Positions 8,741 to 18,718 are shown, counted from the first letter of the stretch. The stretch: DNA of 64,000 nucleotides from Bacillus sp. CH140a_4T (GCF_008923725.1 NZ_WBPF01000005.1:336058-400057); one strand, 5' to 3'. Program-made: numbers and translations. Notes: generated by a model not told the origin, from the sequence alone.

Positions 8741-8771
8741 AAAAAACGTCCGATATATTCGGACGTTTTTT
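8741..8771. terminator. Bidirectional terminator between mqo and lsrB
   Basis: AAAAAACGTCCGA (8741-8753) pairs with TCGGACGTTTTTT (8759-8771), 13 bp with a 5-nt loop. It terminates convergent mqo and the lsrACDB operon. Confidence 0.9.
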
Positions 8772-8776
8772 AATTA

Positions 8777-9820
8777 CTAGAAATTATATTTATCAATAAT
8801 CTCTTTCGTAAATACAACCCGCTCTGGCAATACGATAATTCCGTTTCCTTCTGCCTCATAATCATAACCTTGGATAGCGTTTGGCTCTACTTTCACTTTT
8901 CCAATTCCTTTTACTTCAAAGCTATCCCCTACTTTTAACTTCTTCCCTTTTACAACAATTTCATTTGCTACATACGTTGCAAGTGCACCTTGTTGTTTTA
9001 CATCCCATAAACCAAATTGTTGTACTGTTCCTCGTTTTACGTAATCACGCATAACGTTTGGTGTGGAGAACCCAGTTACAACAACTTTTTTATCCATTTT
9101 TAAGTTTTCAGCTGCTTGTGCCATCGCTGGTAGTGCCGTTGCATCCGGGCAAATGACTGCATTAATATCTGGGTACGTTTTTAATATGTTCTCCCCTACT
9201 GATAAAGACTTTTGCGCATTATTTTCACCGTATTGCGTCGTTACAATTTCCCAGTTCGGATATTTCTTTTTAATAATTTCTTTCGCTTTCGTTACCCATT
9301 GGTTTTGATCCGTTACTGTTGGACTAGAATAAAAGAAGGCTACTTTTCCTTTATCTCCAATTTGTTTAGAAGTCATTTCAATTAATAAATTAGCAAGTTG
9401 ATCTGGTGTTCCTTGGCTTATATAAAATGAACGGTCTTTCGGATTGACATCAGAGTCCCATGTTAACACCGTCATCCCTTTTTTCTTAGCACGTTGCAAT
9501 GATTGCGATAGACCATCTACCGATGTAGAAGAGACCATAATTGCATCATAGTTTTGATTAATAAAGTTGTTTATATATTTCACTTGACCTGATACACTTG
9601 CTTCAGATGGTCCATCATATTTCACTTGTACGCCTAGTTTATCTCCCATCTCTTTTGCTCCTTCACCACCCGATGTAAAGAAGCCAACTCCAGTTAGTTT
9701 CGGGATAAATGCAAATTTCACATCATCTGCCTTCTTCTTATCTGCCGTTTGACTAGAGCAAGCTATTAAACCAATTAAACAAATGCACACTATTAATAGA
9801 ATCCCCAGTTTTCTCTTCAT
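8777..9820 (-). CDS. lsrB: AI-2 ABC transporter substrate-binding lipoprotein LsrB
   Basis: Binds autoinducer-2 outside the membrane and delivers it to LsrCD. The 347-residue precursor has a lipoprotein signal with lipobox LIAC, Cys21. The periplasmic-binding-protein fold shows [20 protein letters not shown] (about 36-55), [28 protein letters not shown] (about 97-124) and the C-terminal [21 protein letters not shown], all typical of LsrB rather than ribose-binding RbsB. It is the last gene of the transporter operon; its ATG overlaps the lsrD stop by 4 bp. LsrB of the B. cereus group is known to bind AI-2. Confidence 0.92.
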   Translation of the reverse strand: MKRKLGILLIVCICLIGLIACSSQTADKKKADDVKFAFIPKLTGVGFFTSGGEGAKEMGDKLGVQVKYDGPSEASVSGQVKYINNFINQNYDAIMVSSTSVDGLSQSLQRAKKKGMTVLTWDSDVNPKDRSFYISQGTPDQLANLLIEMTSKQIGDKGKVAFFYSSPTVTDQNQWVTKAKEIIKKKYPNWEIVTTQYGENNAQKSLSVGENILKTYPDINAVICPDATALPAMAQAAENLKMDKKVVVTGFSTPNVMRDYVKRGTVQQFGLWDVKQQGALATYVANEIVVKGKKLKVGDSFEVKGIGKVKVEPNAIQGYDYEAEGNGIIVLPERVVFTKEIIDKYNF

Positions 9821-10806
9821 GACATTTCCCCCTTATGCAAGTTCTTTCTTTTCCACGGTGTGAATCGATGTAATTTGAAATGTCTCATAATAACTGAAAG
9901 AATAAGAATAATACCAATAACTACGTTAGATTGTTCATTTGTTAAACCCGTCATTTGCAAGCCATACTGCATGAGTCCTATAAAAATACTCGCCAGTACA
10001 GTACCGATAATACTTCCTTTTCCCCCTGTAATAAGTGTTCCACCTAATACGACTGCTGTAATGATTGGTAAAATCGTTTCACTTCCCATATCAGCACGTG
10101 CGGAACCGAAATATGCAGTTAAGAAAGCGCCTCCTAATCCACCTCCTAACCCGGAGAGTATGTAAGCGATGATGACTACTTTTTTCGTTTTGATCCCAGT
10201 GTATTTTGCTGCGTTTTCGTTCGCTCCTGTTAATTTTACGTGGCGCCCATATACAGTTCGGTGAAATAATAAAGTACATAAAACTGTTAATACGATCAGT
10301 ATCCATAATAAATTCGGTATCCCTATAAAACTACCATTTGCCAGTTGTACAAATTCTTCAGGTAAACCACTTATCCCTTCATATCCAAAAGCACCTGCCC
10401 CTCCTGAAATGACGAGTGCAATTCCGCCGTATAAAAACATTGTTCCAAGTGTAACGACAAGTGGCTCTACATCTGTCATTTTTATAATGATTCCGTTTAA
10501 AGCTCCTGCTAAACAACTGATTATAAGAGCTATTATGACCGCTAGCAAAATAGGTATTCCATTCATCCAAAGTACACCGATCAAGATCGAAGTGAGCCCC
10601 ATTATTGAGCCGACCGATACATCAATTCCTCCTGTTACAATAACGAAAGTCATTGGTATCGCCGCGATTGCGATAAAAAGAAAATCATTTGTACTAAAAA
10701 GGAGATTACTAATATTTAAGAAATCACTATTTATAAAACTAAAGAGAATGAATTCTAAAAGAAGTAATACGATTAGAACACCTTCCCATCTGTATAAATA
10801 CTTCAT
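9817..10806 (-). CDS. lsrD: AI-2 ABC transporter permease LsrD
   Basis: 329-residue inner-membrane permease of the ribose/AI-2 (BPD_transp_2) family with about eight to ten TM segments and the family motif [16 protein letters not shown] near residues 67-82. It forms the channel together with LsrC. Start at 10806 is chosen because AAAGGAGG lies 8 bases upstream and the ATG overlaps the lsrC stop (ATGA); the 10833 start has no binding site. The order lsrA-C-D-B matches the enterobacterial lsr operon. Confidence 0.92.
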   Translation of the reverse strand: MKYLYRWEGVLIVLLLLEFILFSFINSDFLNISNLLFSTNDFLFIAIAAIPMTFVIVTGGIDVSVGSIMGLTSILIGVLWMNGIPILLAVIIALIISCLAGALNGIIIKMTDVEPLVVTLGTMFLYGGIALVISGGAGAFGYEGISGLPEEFVQLANGSFIGIPNLLWILIVLTVLCTLLFHRTVYGRHVKLTGANENAAKYTGIKTKKVVIIAYILSGLGGGLGGAFLTAYFGSARADMGSETILPIITAVVLGGTLITGGKGSIIGTVLASIFIGLMQYGLQMTGLTNEQSNVVIGIILILSVIMRHFKLHRFTPWKRKNLHKGEMS

Positions 10807-11756
10807 AGATTCATCCTCCTTTCTGCCTTCCACTTTTTCATAACACTATCTAATATGACGATTAGTAATAATAAGAAACCTGAAATAGCATTATTCCAAA
10901 ATGCTGGTATTTTTAAAAAGACGAGTGAACTGCTTATCGCCTCTAAAAATATCGCTCCTAATGCAGCTCCAACTATAGAACCCGTTCCGCCTTTTAAATG
11001 AACTCCTCCTAGTACAGCAGCTGCGATAACCTGTAGTTCTATCCCGGTTCCTGTTTGATTTGGAACGAATCCGATATTCATGACAAATATGCAACCAGCG
11101 AGCGAAGCGCTTATGCCTGAAATCATAAATGCATATATTTTCACTTTATTAACAGGTATACCAATGAGTCTCGCGCCATCTTCATTATCACCTACCGCAT
11201 AAAAGTATCTTCCGAGTGGCACTTTACTTAAAAAGAAGTATAGTAGTAGTAAAATAATAAGAACAACCCATACAATTATCGGCAAACCAAGTATGACGAT
11301 AGATGACAGTTGCTTAAAATCATTTGGTATATCTTCAATCCACTTTCCACCTGTGAAAATTAACATCGCACCTCTAATGACCCCTAACATACCTAATGTC
11401 ATAATAATAGCTGGTACCCGAAACTTCGCAACGCCAATCCCATTTATAAAACCAAGAATAGAGCCAAGTAAAATAGCAGCAAGTATGGACCAAAATGCAT
11501 GATATCCATCCGTTAACAATATCCCGCAAACTGCTGCGCTTAATCCCATAATTGAACCAACTGATACGTCTATATTTTTCGTAAATAAGACGAACGATTG
11601 GCCAATTGCTAACACGACTAAAATAACGCTTGATTTCATCATTAAAGATAACGAGTTAAGCTGAATGAAACTTGGATTTATCATTCCGACAATGGCAATG
11701 TAAATGAGTAATAATAGTATGATAGATGTTTCGTGCATTTTATACATACGTTTCAT
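10803..11756 (-). CDS. lsrC: AI-2 ABC transporter permease LsrC
   Basis: 317-residue permease paralogous to LsrD, with [20 protein letters not shown] (about 60-79) and VIAAAVLGGVHLKGGTGSIVGAALGA (about 238-263). About eight or more TM segments. Its ATG overlaps the lsrA TGA by 4 bp and uses GGAGGTG inside the lsrA 3' end; a second in-frame ATG four codons later is possible. Confidence 0.92.
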   Translation of the reverse strand: MKRMYKMHETSIILLLLIYIAIVGMINPSFIQLNSLSLMMKSSVILVVLAIGQSFVLFTKNIDVSVGSIMGLSAAVCGILLTDGYHAFWSILAAILLGSILGFINGIGVAKFRVPAIIMTLGMLGVIRGAMLIFTGGKWIEDIPNDFKQLSSIVILGLPIIVWVVLIILLLLYFFLSKVPLGRYFYAVGDNEDGARLIGIPVNKVKIYAFMISGISASLAGCIFVMNIGFVPNQTGTGIELQVIAAAVLGGVHLKGGTGSIVGAALGAIFLEAISSSLVFLKIPAFWNNAISGFLLLLIVILDSVMKKWKAERRMNL

Positions 11757-13234
11757 TCCGTTACACCTCCGTATGCAAGACGTGTAACTGCTTCTACATT
11801 TATTTGTTCTTTCTCCAGATGTGAAACAAATTGTCCATTTCGCATTACATATACACGGTTTACTAATTGAACAATTTCTTCAACATCGGAAGAGATTAAT
11901 AATATTGCGAGTCCTTCCCTTTTCATTTTTTCTATCGTCTTATATACTTCAAGCCTTGCTTTCGCATCAATTCCTCGAGTCGGTTCATCAAGAATAATAA
12001 TTTTCGGATTACACGCAAGATATTTTGCAAGCACGACTTTTTGCTGATTACCTCCCGATAAAGATGCGAGTTCTTCATTCAAATGCGGTACCACAATTCG
12101 AAACTGTTCTATATACGACCTTACTAAAGCGCTTTCTTTTTCTTGATTAATGAAAAAGCGACTATTCTGATGTAAATTTGCTGCAGTCATATTTTCTTTA
12201 ACTGATGCAATTGAGAATATACCATTTCTTGCTCTATCCTCTGGCACATAAACTAATCCTTCTCTAAGTCTTTTATGCAAAGAGCATGAATCAATTGATT
12301 TTCCTTCTAATAAAATAGAACCTGATTTTATAGACTTCAATCCAAATATTGTTTCTGCTAATTCCGTTCTGCCTGACCCAACAATGCCAGCAATACCTAC
12401 AATCTCCCCAGCATGTACAGTAAATGATATATTTTCGAATGCGTGATTCGTTATATCATTTACTTCTAATATTTTTTTCGTTTCTTTTGTATCTTGCACT
12501 ACTTCCCTTTTCTCTTCTCGTTTATACCCTTTCGGTAATAACCCCTCCATTAGCATGTCATATGTATAGTTACGTACATCCCCTTGGCTTACAATCATTC
12601 CATCACGTAATATCGCTACTTTGTTGGCAACTTTAAAGATTTCTGGAAAGCGATGCGTAATATATATCATGCCAATTCCTTTTTCTTGTAAACTTTTCAT
12701 CAGCACAAAAAGACTCTTCATTTCGTGAGTTGTTAATGTCGATGTTGGCTCATCTAAAATAAGAATCTCGGCTTCTCGTATTAATCCTCTAACGATTTCT
12801 ACTAATTGTTGCTGCGCAATGGATAGTGATCCTCCTAGTTCTTTAAGGTCAATATCCCATCCTAAACTGTCAATCAAATGCTGAATCTTTACTTTTAATT
12901 CCTTTTTCTTCTCTTTTAGTCCGATACATATATTTTCTTCAATGGTCATATGTGGAAAAATGAGTGGTTCTTGTGGTATTAAGTAAATCCCTTCTCGGTG
13001 TGCTTCTTTCGGATTTACAAACTGTTTCCTCTTTCCTTTTACATACATTTCTCCACTATCATACGAATATAACCCCGTTAATATTTTCATTAATGTTGAT
13101 TTTCCAGCACCATTTCCTCCAACTAAAGCGTATATATCGCCACGCTCTACTTGTAAGTTCACCCCTTTTAGCACAAGTTGATTTGAAAACGCCTTACTCA
13201 CTTTCTTTACATGTAATAAAGGTACGTTCTCCAC
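11753..13234 (-). CDS. lsrA: AI-2 ABC transporter ATPase LsrA (GTG start)
   Basis: 493-residue fused double nucleotide-binding protein that powers AI-2 import. First domain: Walker A GGNGAGKST (39-47), signature LSIAQQQLVEI, Walker B EILILDEPTS. Second domain: GIVGSGRTELAE (about 278-289, degenerate Walker A as usual in this family), signature LSGGNQQKVVLAKYL, Walker B KIIILDEPTRGID. The GTG at 13234 is the start: AGGTGA lies 6 bases upstream, and the overlapping ATG two bases before it is out of frame. First gene of the transporter operon. Confidence 0.94.
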   Translation of the reverse strand: MENVPLLHVKKVSKAFSNQLVLKGVNLQVERGDIYALVGGNGAGKSTLMKILTGLYSYDSGEMYVKGKRKQFVNPKEAHREGIYLIPQEPLIFPHMTIEENICIGLKEKKKELKVKIQHLIDSLGWDIDLKELGGSLSIAQQQLVEIVRGLIREAEILILDEPTSTLTTHEMKSLFVLMKSLQEKGIGMIYITHRFPEIFKVANKVAILRDGMIVSQGDVRNYTYDMLMEGLLPKGYKREEKREVVQDTKETKKILEVNDITNHAFENISFTVHAGEIVGIAGIVGSGRTELAETIFGLKSIKSGSILLEGKSIDSCSLHKRLREGLVYVPEDRARNGIFSIASVKENMTAANLHQNSRFFINQEKESALVRSYIEQFRIVVPHLNEELASLSGGNQQKVVLAKYLACNPKIIILDEPTRGIDAKARLEVYKTIEKMKREGLAILLISSDVEEIVQLVNRVYVMRNGQFVSHLEKEQINVEAVTRLAYGGVTE

Positions 13235-13430
13235 ATGATGTCACCTGCCTTCATCCAGAACATTTTTTGAGAAAATGATTATTTGTTCTACTTGTTTTGT
13301 AGCATTGTATATTCCTTTTTTCATATCTAGAACACTTTTTCACCAGACAATTAATCGTTTCAACTGGAATAAACAAAATATGTGGCACATATGTTTAAGC
13401 AGTGGTCAATTGTTGAAAGGGATGAAGAGT
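13235..13430. promoter_or_regulatory. lsrA/lsrR divergent control region
   Basis: 196 bp between the divergent lsrACDB and lsrR operons must hold both promoters and the LsrR operator. An inverted pair TGTTCTA (13284-13290) and TAGAACA (13328-13334), 37 bp apart, and a CTAC-N7-GTAG dyad at 13289-13303 are operator candidates. No confident -35/-10 pair is assigned. By analogy, LsrR represses both sides until phospho-AI-2 binds. Confidence 0.5.
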
Positions 13431-14363
13431 ATGACACAGCTGAACTTTGAAGAGAATTTATTAACGAAAGTAGCTTGGTACTATTATAAAGACCAATTAA
13501 CACAACAGGAGATCGCTTCACTTCTTCACATTTCAAGAAATAAAGTTGTTCGGTTATTAGAGAAGGCGCGCAGTGAAGGTATCGTTACATTTCACGTAAA
13601 AGGGACTGGTTTACACTGTTTAAGTATTGAGCGTGACCTAATGAAAAAATTCCACTTAAAAGATGCTTTCATAATCCCTACTCCAATAGACAATTATCAC
13701 ACTTCTCTCGGAAAAGCTGCTGCACAGTATTTAGAAACTCATCTCCAACAAGGCGATTTACTCGGCATTGGGTGGGGTGAAACAATTAGTAAAATGCTAG
13801 AAAACATTCATTTTGAAAGTTCTATTAATCTTTCAATCGTAACGCTAACTGGCGGAGTAAATCACTATCTCCCGAGAAAACAAAACTATTTACACTACAT
13901 GCAAGGCGATCTTCACATTATCCCTACGCCGTTTCTAGCATCTACAACCGAAATGGCACAAAGTATTCTATCAGAACCGAGTGTAAAAGATATGCTTCAT
14001 GTCGCTTCACTTGCTCATACAGCTGTTGTCGGTATTGGCGGATTATCTCAAGACGCTACGATTGTAAAGGAAGAAAAATTAACGCTACGTGAGATGACGT
14101 ATATTCGTAGTCAAAACGGTACTGGCGATATTTTAGGGCAGTTTTACAATACAGATGGGCATTTATTAAACCTCCCGCATCATAATCGACTAATTGGTAC
14201 GCCGCTCTCTATTCTACGCAAAATGAAGCATGTCGTTGGTGTTGCTGGGGGTACAGAAAAGATAGATGCAATTTTTGGTGCTTTAAAGGGGAGATTTATT
14301 CATACATTAATTACCGATGAGGAAACGGCCCTCTCCTTATTACGAAAGGATGGTGATTGTTAA
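13431..14363 (+). CDS. lsrR: SorC-family regulator LsrR
   Basis: Transcriptional repressor expected to be released by phospho-AI-2. The 310-residue protein has an N-terminal helix-turn-helix (TQQEIASLLHISRNKVVRLLEKARSEG, about 22-49) and a C-terminal sugar-phosphate-isomerase-like effector domain (GIGWGETISKML at about 108; VVGIGGLSQDATIVKE at about 199; C-terminal VGVAGGTEKIDAIFGALKG). Start 13431 has AAAGGG 9 bases upstream; longer in-frame starts lack a binding site. It overlaps lsrK by 1 bp. Confidence 0.9.
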   Translation: MTQLNFEENLLTKVAWYYYKDQLTQQEIASLLHISRNKVVRLLEKARSEGIVTFHVKGTGLHCLSIERDLMKKFHLKDAFIIPTPIDNYHTSLGKAAAQYLETHLQQGDLLGIGWGETISKMLENIHFESSINLSIVTLTGGVNHYLPRKQNYLHYMQGDLHIIPTPFLASTTEMAQSILSEPSVKDMLHVASLAHTAVVGIGGLSQDATIVKEEKLTLREMTYIRSQNGTGDILGQFYNTDGHLLNLPHHNRLIGTPLSILRKMKHVVGVAGGTEKIDAIFGALKGRFIHTLITDEETALSLLRKDGDC

Positions 14364-15925
14364 TGTCTCATTTATTAGCTTTTGATGCTGGTACAGGAAG
14401 CATTCGGGCTGTTCTTTTTGATTTATTAGGTAATCAAATTGCGGTTAGTCAAAAAGAATGGGTTCATAACACGGATCCTCGTTACCCAGGTTCTATGAAT
14501 TTTGATGTAATAGAGAACTGGGAGCTAGTACAACAGTGCACGAAAGAAGTTTTACAAAGAAGTAATGTCTCTCCCTCTTCTATTCTAGCTATTAGCGCTA
14601 CTAGTATGCGAGAAGGTTTTGTTTTATATGATAAAGGTGGGCAAGAAATTTGGGCATGTGCAAATGTTGATGGTCGCGCATCAGCTGAAGTTAGTGAACT
14701 AAAAGAAATCAGGTCACATCTTGAAAAAGATTTATATACAAGATCTGGTCAAACTTTTTCATTAGGTGCTTTACCTCGCCTACTTTGGATTAAAAAACAT
14801 GAACCAGACGTCTATAGCAACATTCATTCTTTTACGATGTTAAACGATTGGATTTTATATAAATTAAGCGGCGTGCTGCAAATCGATGCCTCAAACGGAT
14901 GTACGTCCGGTATTTTTGACTTACAAAATAGAGTGTGGGATAACGATGTCGCTAAAGAATGCGGTCTAACTTTACCATTTTCACCAACAGTAAATGAAGC
15001 TGGTACAGTAATTGGTAGCGTTACAAAAGAGTGTGCGGCATTAACTGGATTACGTGAAGGGATTCCTGTCGTTGCCGGGGGCGGAGATGCTCAAATGGCA
15101 TCACTTGGAACAGGAGTAGTTAGACCTAATCAAACATTAATATGCGGCGGTAGTTTTTGGCAGCAAGAAGTGAATGTTACTGAGCCAATAACGGATCCAC
15201 ATGCTTCCATTCGAGTAAATTGTCACGTCGTACCTAACCTATGGCAATATGAAACGATTGCCTTTTTCCCAGGCCTTGTTATGCGCTGGTTTCGAGATGC
15301 TTTTTGCTATGAGGAAAAGAAACTTGCTGACAAACTCGGTGTAGATGCTTATGCATTATTAGAAGAACAAGCAAAAGACGTACCTGTCGGATCACATGGT
15401 ATTATCCCTACTTTTTCAAACGTAATGAACTACATTTCTTGGCGTCATGCTGCTCCTTCTTTTTTAAATTTAAGCTTAGATGCTGACAAATGCGGAAAAA
15501 AAGAACTGTTCCGTGCTATTGAAGAAAATGCTGCCTTCGTTACACTTGGTAACTTAAAATTAATAGAAAATCTCACAGGAACATTTCCTTCTGAAGTCAT
15601 TTTTGCTGGCGGTGCTGCTAAAGGAAAGCTATGGCCACAAATTTTATCAGACGTACTCGGTATCCCTGTAAAAGTACCAGTTGTGAAAGAAGCAGCTGCT
15701 TTAGGAACTGCGATTGCTGCTGGAGTTGGCGCTGGCAAATATTCATCTATGGAAGAAACTGCTGAACAGTTTGTACAGTGGGAGCACAAATTCGAACCAG
15801 TTACTGAAAATCATGAACTATATCAAGAATTCTATGAAACATGGAAAACTGTGTATGACAGTCAACTCTCTTTAGCTGATAAAGGGCTCACCTCACATAT
15901 GTGGATTGCGCCTGGTGCACTGTAA
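14363..15925 (+). CDS. lsrK: Autoinducer-2 kinase LsrK
   Basis: FGGY-family carbohydrate kinase that phosphorylates imported AI-2 (DPD) and traps it in the cytoplasm. 520 residues. N-terminal phosphate motif DAGTGSIRAVLFD (7-19), central VVAGGGDAQMASLGTG and C-terminal VIFAGGAAKGKLWPQILSDVLG (about 412-433) are typical of LsrK. The ATG overlaps the lsrR stop (TAATG), so translation is coupled; TTG at 14357 is an unlikely alternative. Confidence 0.92.
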   Translation: MSHLLAFDAGTGSIRAVLFDLLGNQIAVSQKEWVHNTDPRYPGSMNFDVIENWELVQQCTKEVLQRSNVSPSSILAISATSMREGFVLYDKGGQEIWACANVDGRASAEVSELKEIRSHLEKDLYTRSGQTFSLGALPRLLWIKKHEPDVYSNIHSFTMLNDWILYKLSGVLQIDASNGCTSGIFDLQNRVWDNDVAKECGLTLPFSPTVNEAGTVIGSVTKECAALTGLREGIPVVAGGGDAQMASLGTGVVRPNQTLICGGSFWQQEVNVTEPITDPHASIRVNCHVVPNLWQYETIAFFPGLVMRWFRDAFCYEEKKLADKLGVDAYALLEEQAKDVPVGSHGIIPTFSNVMNYISWRHAAPSFLNLSLDADKCGKKELFRAIEENAAFVTLGNLKLIENLTGTFPSEVIFAGGAAKGKLWPQILSDVLGIPVKVPVVKEAAALGTAIAAGVGAGKYSSMEETAEQFVQWEHKFEPVTENHELYQEFYETWKTVYDSQLSLADKGLTSHMWIAPGAL

Positions 15926-15950
15926 CACATTACATAAAGGAGTGAAATAT

Positions 15951-16313
15951 ATGTTAAAAGCGAATGAAAATGATTTCTCCTATCGCTTCGGTGATAACGG
16001 GCCGAAATATTTAATACAAGGTCCGAATATTGATCTTGGCCTTGTTGTCATTCAGCCCGGGCAGGAGTTTCAAAATCACTATCATACGACGTGTGAGGAA
16101 GTCTTTTATGCATTAGAAGGTGAAATTGATTTCTATGTGAATAACGAAAGAGTTCCGATTAAACAAGGCGATGTATTGCAAGTTCGTCCTCATGAATCTC
16201 ACTATCTTATTAACCATTCTGACAAACCTTTTAAAGCAGTTTTTATTAAGTCACCACATTTACCAAATAAAGATACGGTACAAACGGAAAATCCAATATT
16301 AACGAAGGAGTGA
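15951..16313 (+). CDS. Cupin protein in the lsr operon (possible LsrG substitute)
   Basis: 120-residue single-domain cupin. Metal-binding cupin motif 1 is HYHTTCEEVFYALEGEIDF (about 43-61: two His and Glu) and motif 2 is VRPHESHYLINHS (about 83-95). AAAGGAGTG lies 6 bases before the ATG. It sits between lsrK and lsrF, where enterobacteria have lsrG for isomerisation of phospho-AI-2; no LsrG-type monooxygenase fold is present in this operon. A role as an isomerase of phospho-AI-2 is inference from position. Confidence 0.85.
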   Translation: MLKANENDFSYRFGDNGPKYLIQGPNIDLGLVVIQPGQEFQNHYHTTCEEVFYALEGEIDFYVNNERVPIKQGDVLQVRPHESHYLINHSDKPFKAVFIKSPHLPNKDTVQTENPILTKE

Positions 16314-16319
16314 TTTCAC

Positions 16320-17102
16320 ATGACTTGGGGATTTAAAAATCGATTAAATACAATTTTACCTGATGGCAGAGCGGTTATGTTAGCGATAGATCACGGCTAC
16401 TTTTTAGGGCCTATTCATGGGCTAGAACAGCCACTTGAGACAGTTAAAAACTTACTTCCTTATACAGACTCTCTCTTTTTAACGCGCGGTGTACTTAGCT
16501 CCTGTATTCCTGAAAACTGCAGCACACCGATGGTTATGCGTGTTTCAGGTGGAGCTACTGTCGTCGGTAAAGATTTAGCGAATGAAACAATTGTTACACC
16601 AGTAAAAGAAGCAGTAAAACAAAACGCAATTGGCGTCGGTGTTTCTGTATTCGTCGGATCCGATTATGAAACACAAACAGTTTCCAATCTCGCAAATGTA
16701 GTTTCAGAAGCTCATGATTACGGTCTGCCAGTACTCGGTATTACCGCTGTTGCGAAAGAATTACAAAAACGTGAAGCACGCTTTCTAGCACTTGCTTCCC
16801 GCGTATGCGTTGAAATGGGGGCTGACATTATTAAAACGTATTACTGCGAAGGATTCGAAAAAATTACAAGTACTTGCCCTGCCCCAGTTGTAATTGCTGG
16901 TGGACCAAAATTAGATTCGATTGAAGACGCATTAAACATTACGTACAATGCACTGCAAGAAGGCGCAATTGGCGTAGATATGGGCCGAAACATATGGCAA
17001 TCTGAACATCCTGCTGCGATGATTCAAGCGATACATGGTATTGTAAAGAATGGATTGAATGTGAAAGAGGCTCTCCAATTATATGAAGATGTAAAAAATT
17101 AA
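16320..17102 (+). CDS. lsrF: 3-hydroxy-5-phosphonooxypentane-2,4-dione thiolase LsrF
   Basis: Last step of AI-2 degradation: transfers an acetyl group from the isomerised phospho-AI-2 to CoA. The 260-residue class I aldolase-like (DeoC/DhnA fold) protein has AIDHGYFLGPIHGLE (about 22-36), the Schiff-base-type lysine region MGADIIKTYYCEGF (Lys at about 171) and the phosphate-binding PVVIAGGPKLDS (about 188-199). GAAGGAGTG is 6 bases before the ATG, 6 bp after the cupin gene. It closes the lsrRK-cupin-lsrF operon. Confidence 0.92.
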   Translation: MTWGFKNRLNTILPDGRAVMLAIDHGYFLGPIHGLEQPLETVKNLLPYTDSLFLTRGVLSSCIPENCSTPMVMRVSGGATVVGKDLANETIVTPVKEAVKQNAIGVGVSVFVGSDYETQTVSNLANVVSEAHDYGLPVLGITAVAKELQKREARFLALASRVCVEMGADIIKTYYCEGFEKITSTCPAPVVIAGGPKLDSIEDALNITYNALQEGAIGVDMGRNIWQSEHPAAMIQAIHGIVKNGLNVKEALQLYEDVKN

Positions 17103-17133
17103 AACAAACGAACAAACTATTGCATTTAAAGGA

Positions 17134-17178
17134 AAAGCCCATATGTTAGATTACTAAGTAGTCTAACATATGGGCTTT
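17134..17178. terminator. Bidirectional terminator after lsrF
   Basis: AAAGCCCATATGTTAGA (17134-17150) pairs perfectly with TCTAACATATGGGCTTT (17162-17178), a 17-bp stem shared with the convergent acetyltransferase gene. Confidence 0.9.
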
Positions 17179-17216
17179 CTTGTATATTTTTTATCATTCC
17201 GTATTCGATCAGATTT

Positions 17217-17720
17217 CTACAGATCGCGTACGTTCCAAACAATCTCACCCCGATCGCCAAACGTACTGTGATGCCGCTTAAAGCCTATCTTTTCTAATAC
17301 CCGGAAAGACGCCGTATTCCAAGCACCTACAGTTGACCAGAGTCTTTGGCGACCTGTAGCAATCGCAGCCTCAAGCACAGCTGCTGCTGCCTCTGTCGCA
17401 TATCCCTTACGATGAGCATTTTGGAACAATTCGTATGCAATTTCCGGCTCTTCAAGCGTGGAACGACCGATGATTAAGCCACAGTATCCGATGAAATCCC
17501 CTTCTTCTCGCCTACGTATAGTAAGAAGAGAAATACCATTTTCAGTTGCTTTCCTGCGCATCTCGATAAGATTACTACGAACAGAGTCAACAGTTGGCAT
17601 TTCCACACCACGTTCACCAATTAATTTTCTCAGCCAGACTGCATCATTTTCCTCCCACATATTCAGGTCGAGTCGTTCCGTTTTTAGCTGGAACGCCATA
17701 TCTTTAAAAACAGTTGTCAT
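17217..17720 (-). CDS. GNAT acetyltransferase (RimJ/RimL type), atypical base composition
   Basis: 167-residue N-acetyltransferase. LKTERLDLNMWEENDAVWLRKLI (12-34) is the RimJ/RimL-type beginning; FQNAHRKGYATEAAAAVLEAA (about 114-134) is the acetyl-CoA pyrophosphate loop; NTASFRVLEKIGFKRH follows. The start has AGGAGG 7 bases upstream. Its coding sequence is clearly GC-richer than its neighbours (31 of 60 bases in 17221-17280 are G or C), which suggests horizontal acquisition. The substrate is unknown; it could acetylate a protein N-terminus or a small molecule. Confidence 0.88.
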   Translation of the reverse strand: MTTVFKDMAFQLKTERLDLNMWEENDAVWLRKLIGERGVEMPTVDSVRSNLIEMRRKATENGISLLTIRRREEGDFIGYCGLIIGRSTLEEPEIAYELFQNAHRKGYATEAAAAVLEAAIATGRQRLWSTVGAWNTASFRVLEKIGFKRHHSTFGDRGEIVWNVRDL

Positions 17721-17970
17721 AGCGGTAACCTCCTATTTATATCACTGTACTACTTATATTAGTTTCGTACTGTACCATATGGGAAACCTGCTTGATTCTC
17801 TAAATTTTATTGCATAAGCAATTCCTCTACTAAATAGACCTTGTTATCAAACTTCATTTTAAATCTATAATATTCGATTTATGAATGACTGTAGATTTAC
17901 ACTTAATAATCACATTAAAAAATGTATCGCCCTTTCTTTTTTGTTAAAATAAAGAAAAGGAGGAATTATT

Positions 17971-18573
17971 ATGAAACGAATGGGTTTTGAACGCCCTACT
18001 GATTATTATGATGAAGGATTATATACTATCGATGAAAAAATTTGTGTACTATTAAAAGAACGGAAAGAACTTTCAGGTGGTGATCCGGGCTTTCCACATG
18101 ATGAAGCAATTTATAAATGGGCAAAGCAATATGGATTTTATCCAGACTATTTAAATTCACTATTCTCTTCTATGATGGACGAAGGTGAATTTAAACCTCG
18201 CGTCGAACCAACTACATTCAAAAAACATATACCTGTTTTTAAAACGCATGAACAAAATGGTATCATGTATACGGTAACTTTTATTCGGCAGTATGCAAAT
18301 GCTAGTGTAGTGTATTTATATAGCGATTGGGATTCCACTGATGAAGTTTTTAATGAAAATAAGCCTCATAGTTTCTTCCAATTATCAATAGATGATACAT
18401 ATGACTGCTGGCCAGAAGGTGGTGGCGGCACTGATGGACATTTTAGTCATCATTTCGTTATATCTCCTGCCCTTCCTGATAATTTGTCTGGAATAAGCTT
18501 ACGATTTAAAGAACTCAATATGCCGTTTAGAAAAGATCAATCTGTACTTGAGTTTGAAATTCAATTGGATTAA
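17971..18573 (+). CDS. Hypothetical protein
   Basis: 200-residue soluble protein with no family that I recognise. An N-terminal part with PHDEAIYKWAKQYGFYPDYL precedes a beta-rich C-terminal half (FFQLSIDDTYDCWPEGGGGTDGHFSHHFVISPALPD). AAGGAGG lies 8 bases before the ATG. A terminator overlaps its stop codon. Confidence 0.75.
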   Translation: MKRMGFERPTDYYDEGLYTIDEKICVLLKERKELSGGDPGFPHDEAIYKWAKQYGFYPDYLNSLFSSMMDEGEFKPRVEPTTFKKHIPVFKTHEQNGIMYTVTFIRQYANASVVYLYSDWDSTDEVFNENKPHSFFQLSIDDTYDCWPEGGGGTDGHFSHHFVISPALPDNLSGISLRFKELNMPFRKDQSVLEFEIQLD

Positions 18574-18618
18574 AAAGAGCGTAATCTAGCTAGAAATTAG
18601 ACTAGATTACGCTCTTTT
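18573..18618. terminator. Terminator, 17-bp stem
   Basis: AAAAGAGCGTAATCTAG (18573-18589) pairs perfectly with CTAGATTACGCTCTTTT (18602-18618); it also serves the convergent nucleotidyltransferase gene. Confidence 0.9.
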
Positions 18619-18718
18619 AGTTGCTAGTTATGCAGTATATGAAATTTATATCAACGATTTTTTCAATTTATCGACTATTCGACACAGGATATCGATTTAC
18701 CGACAAAATTAGACATTA

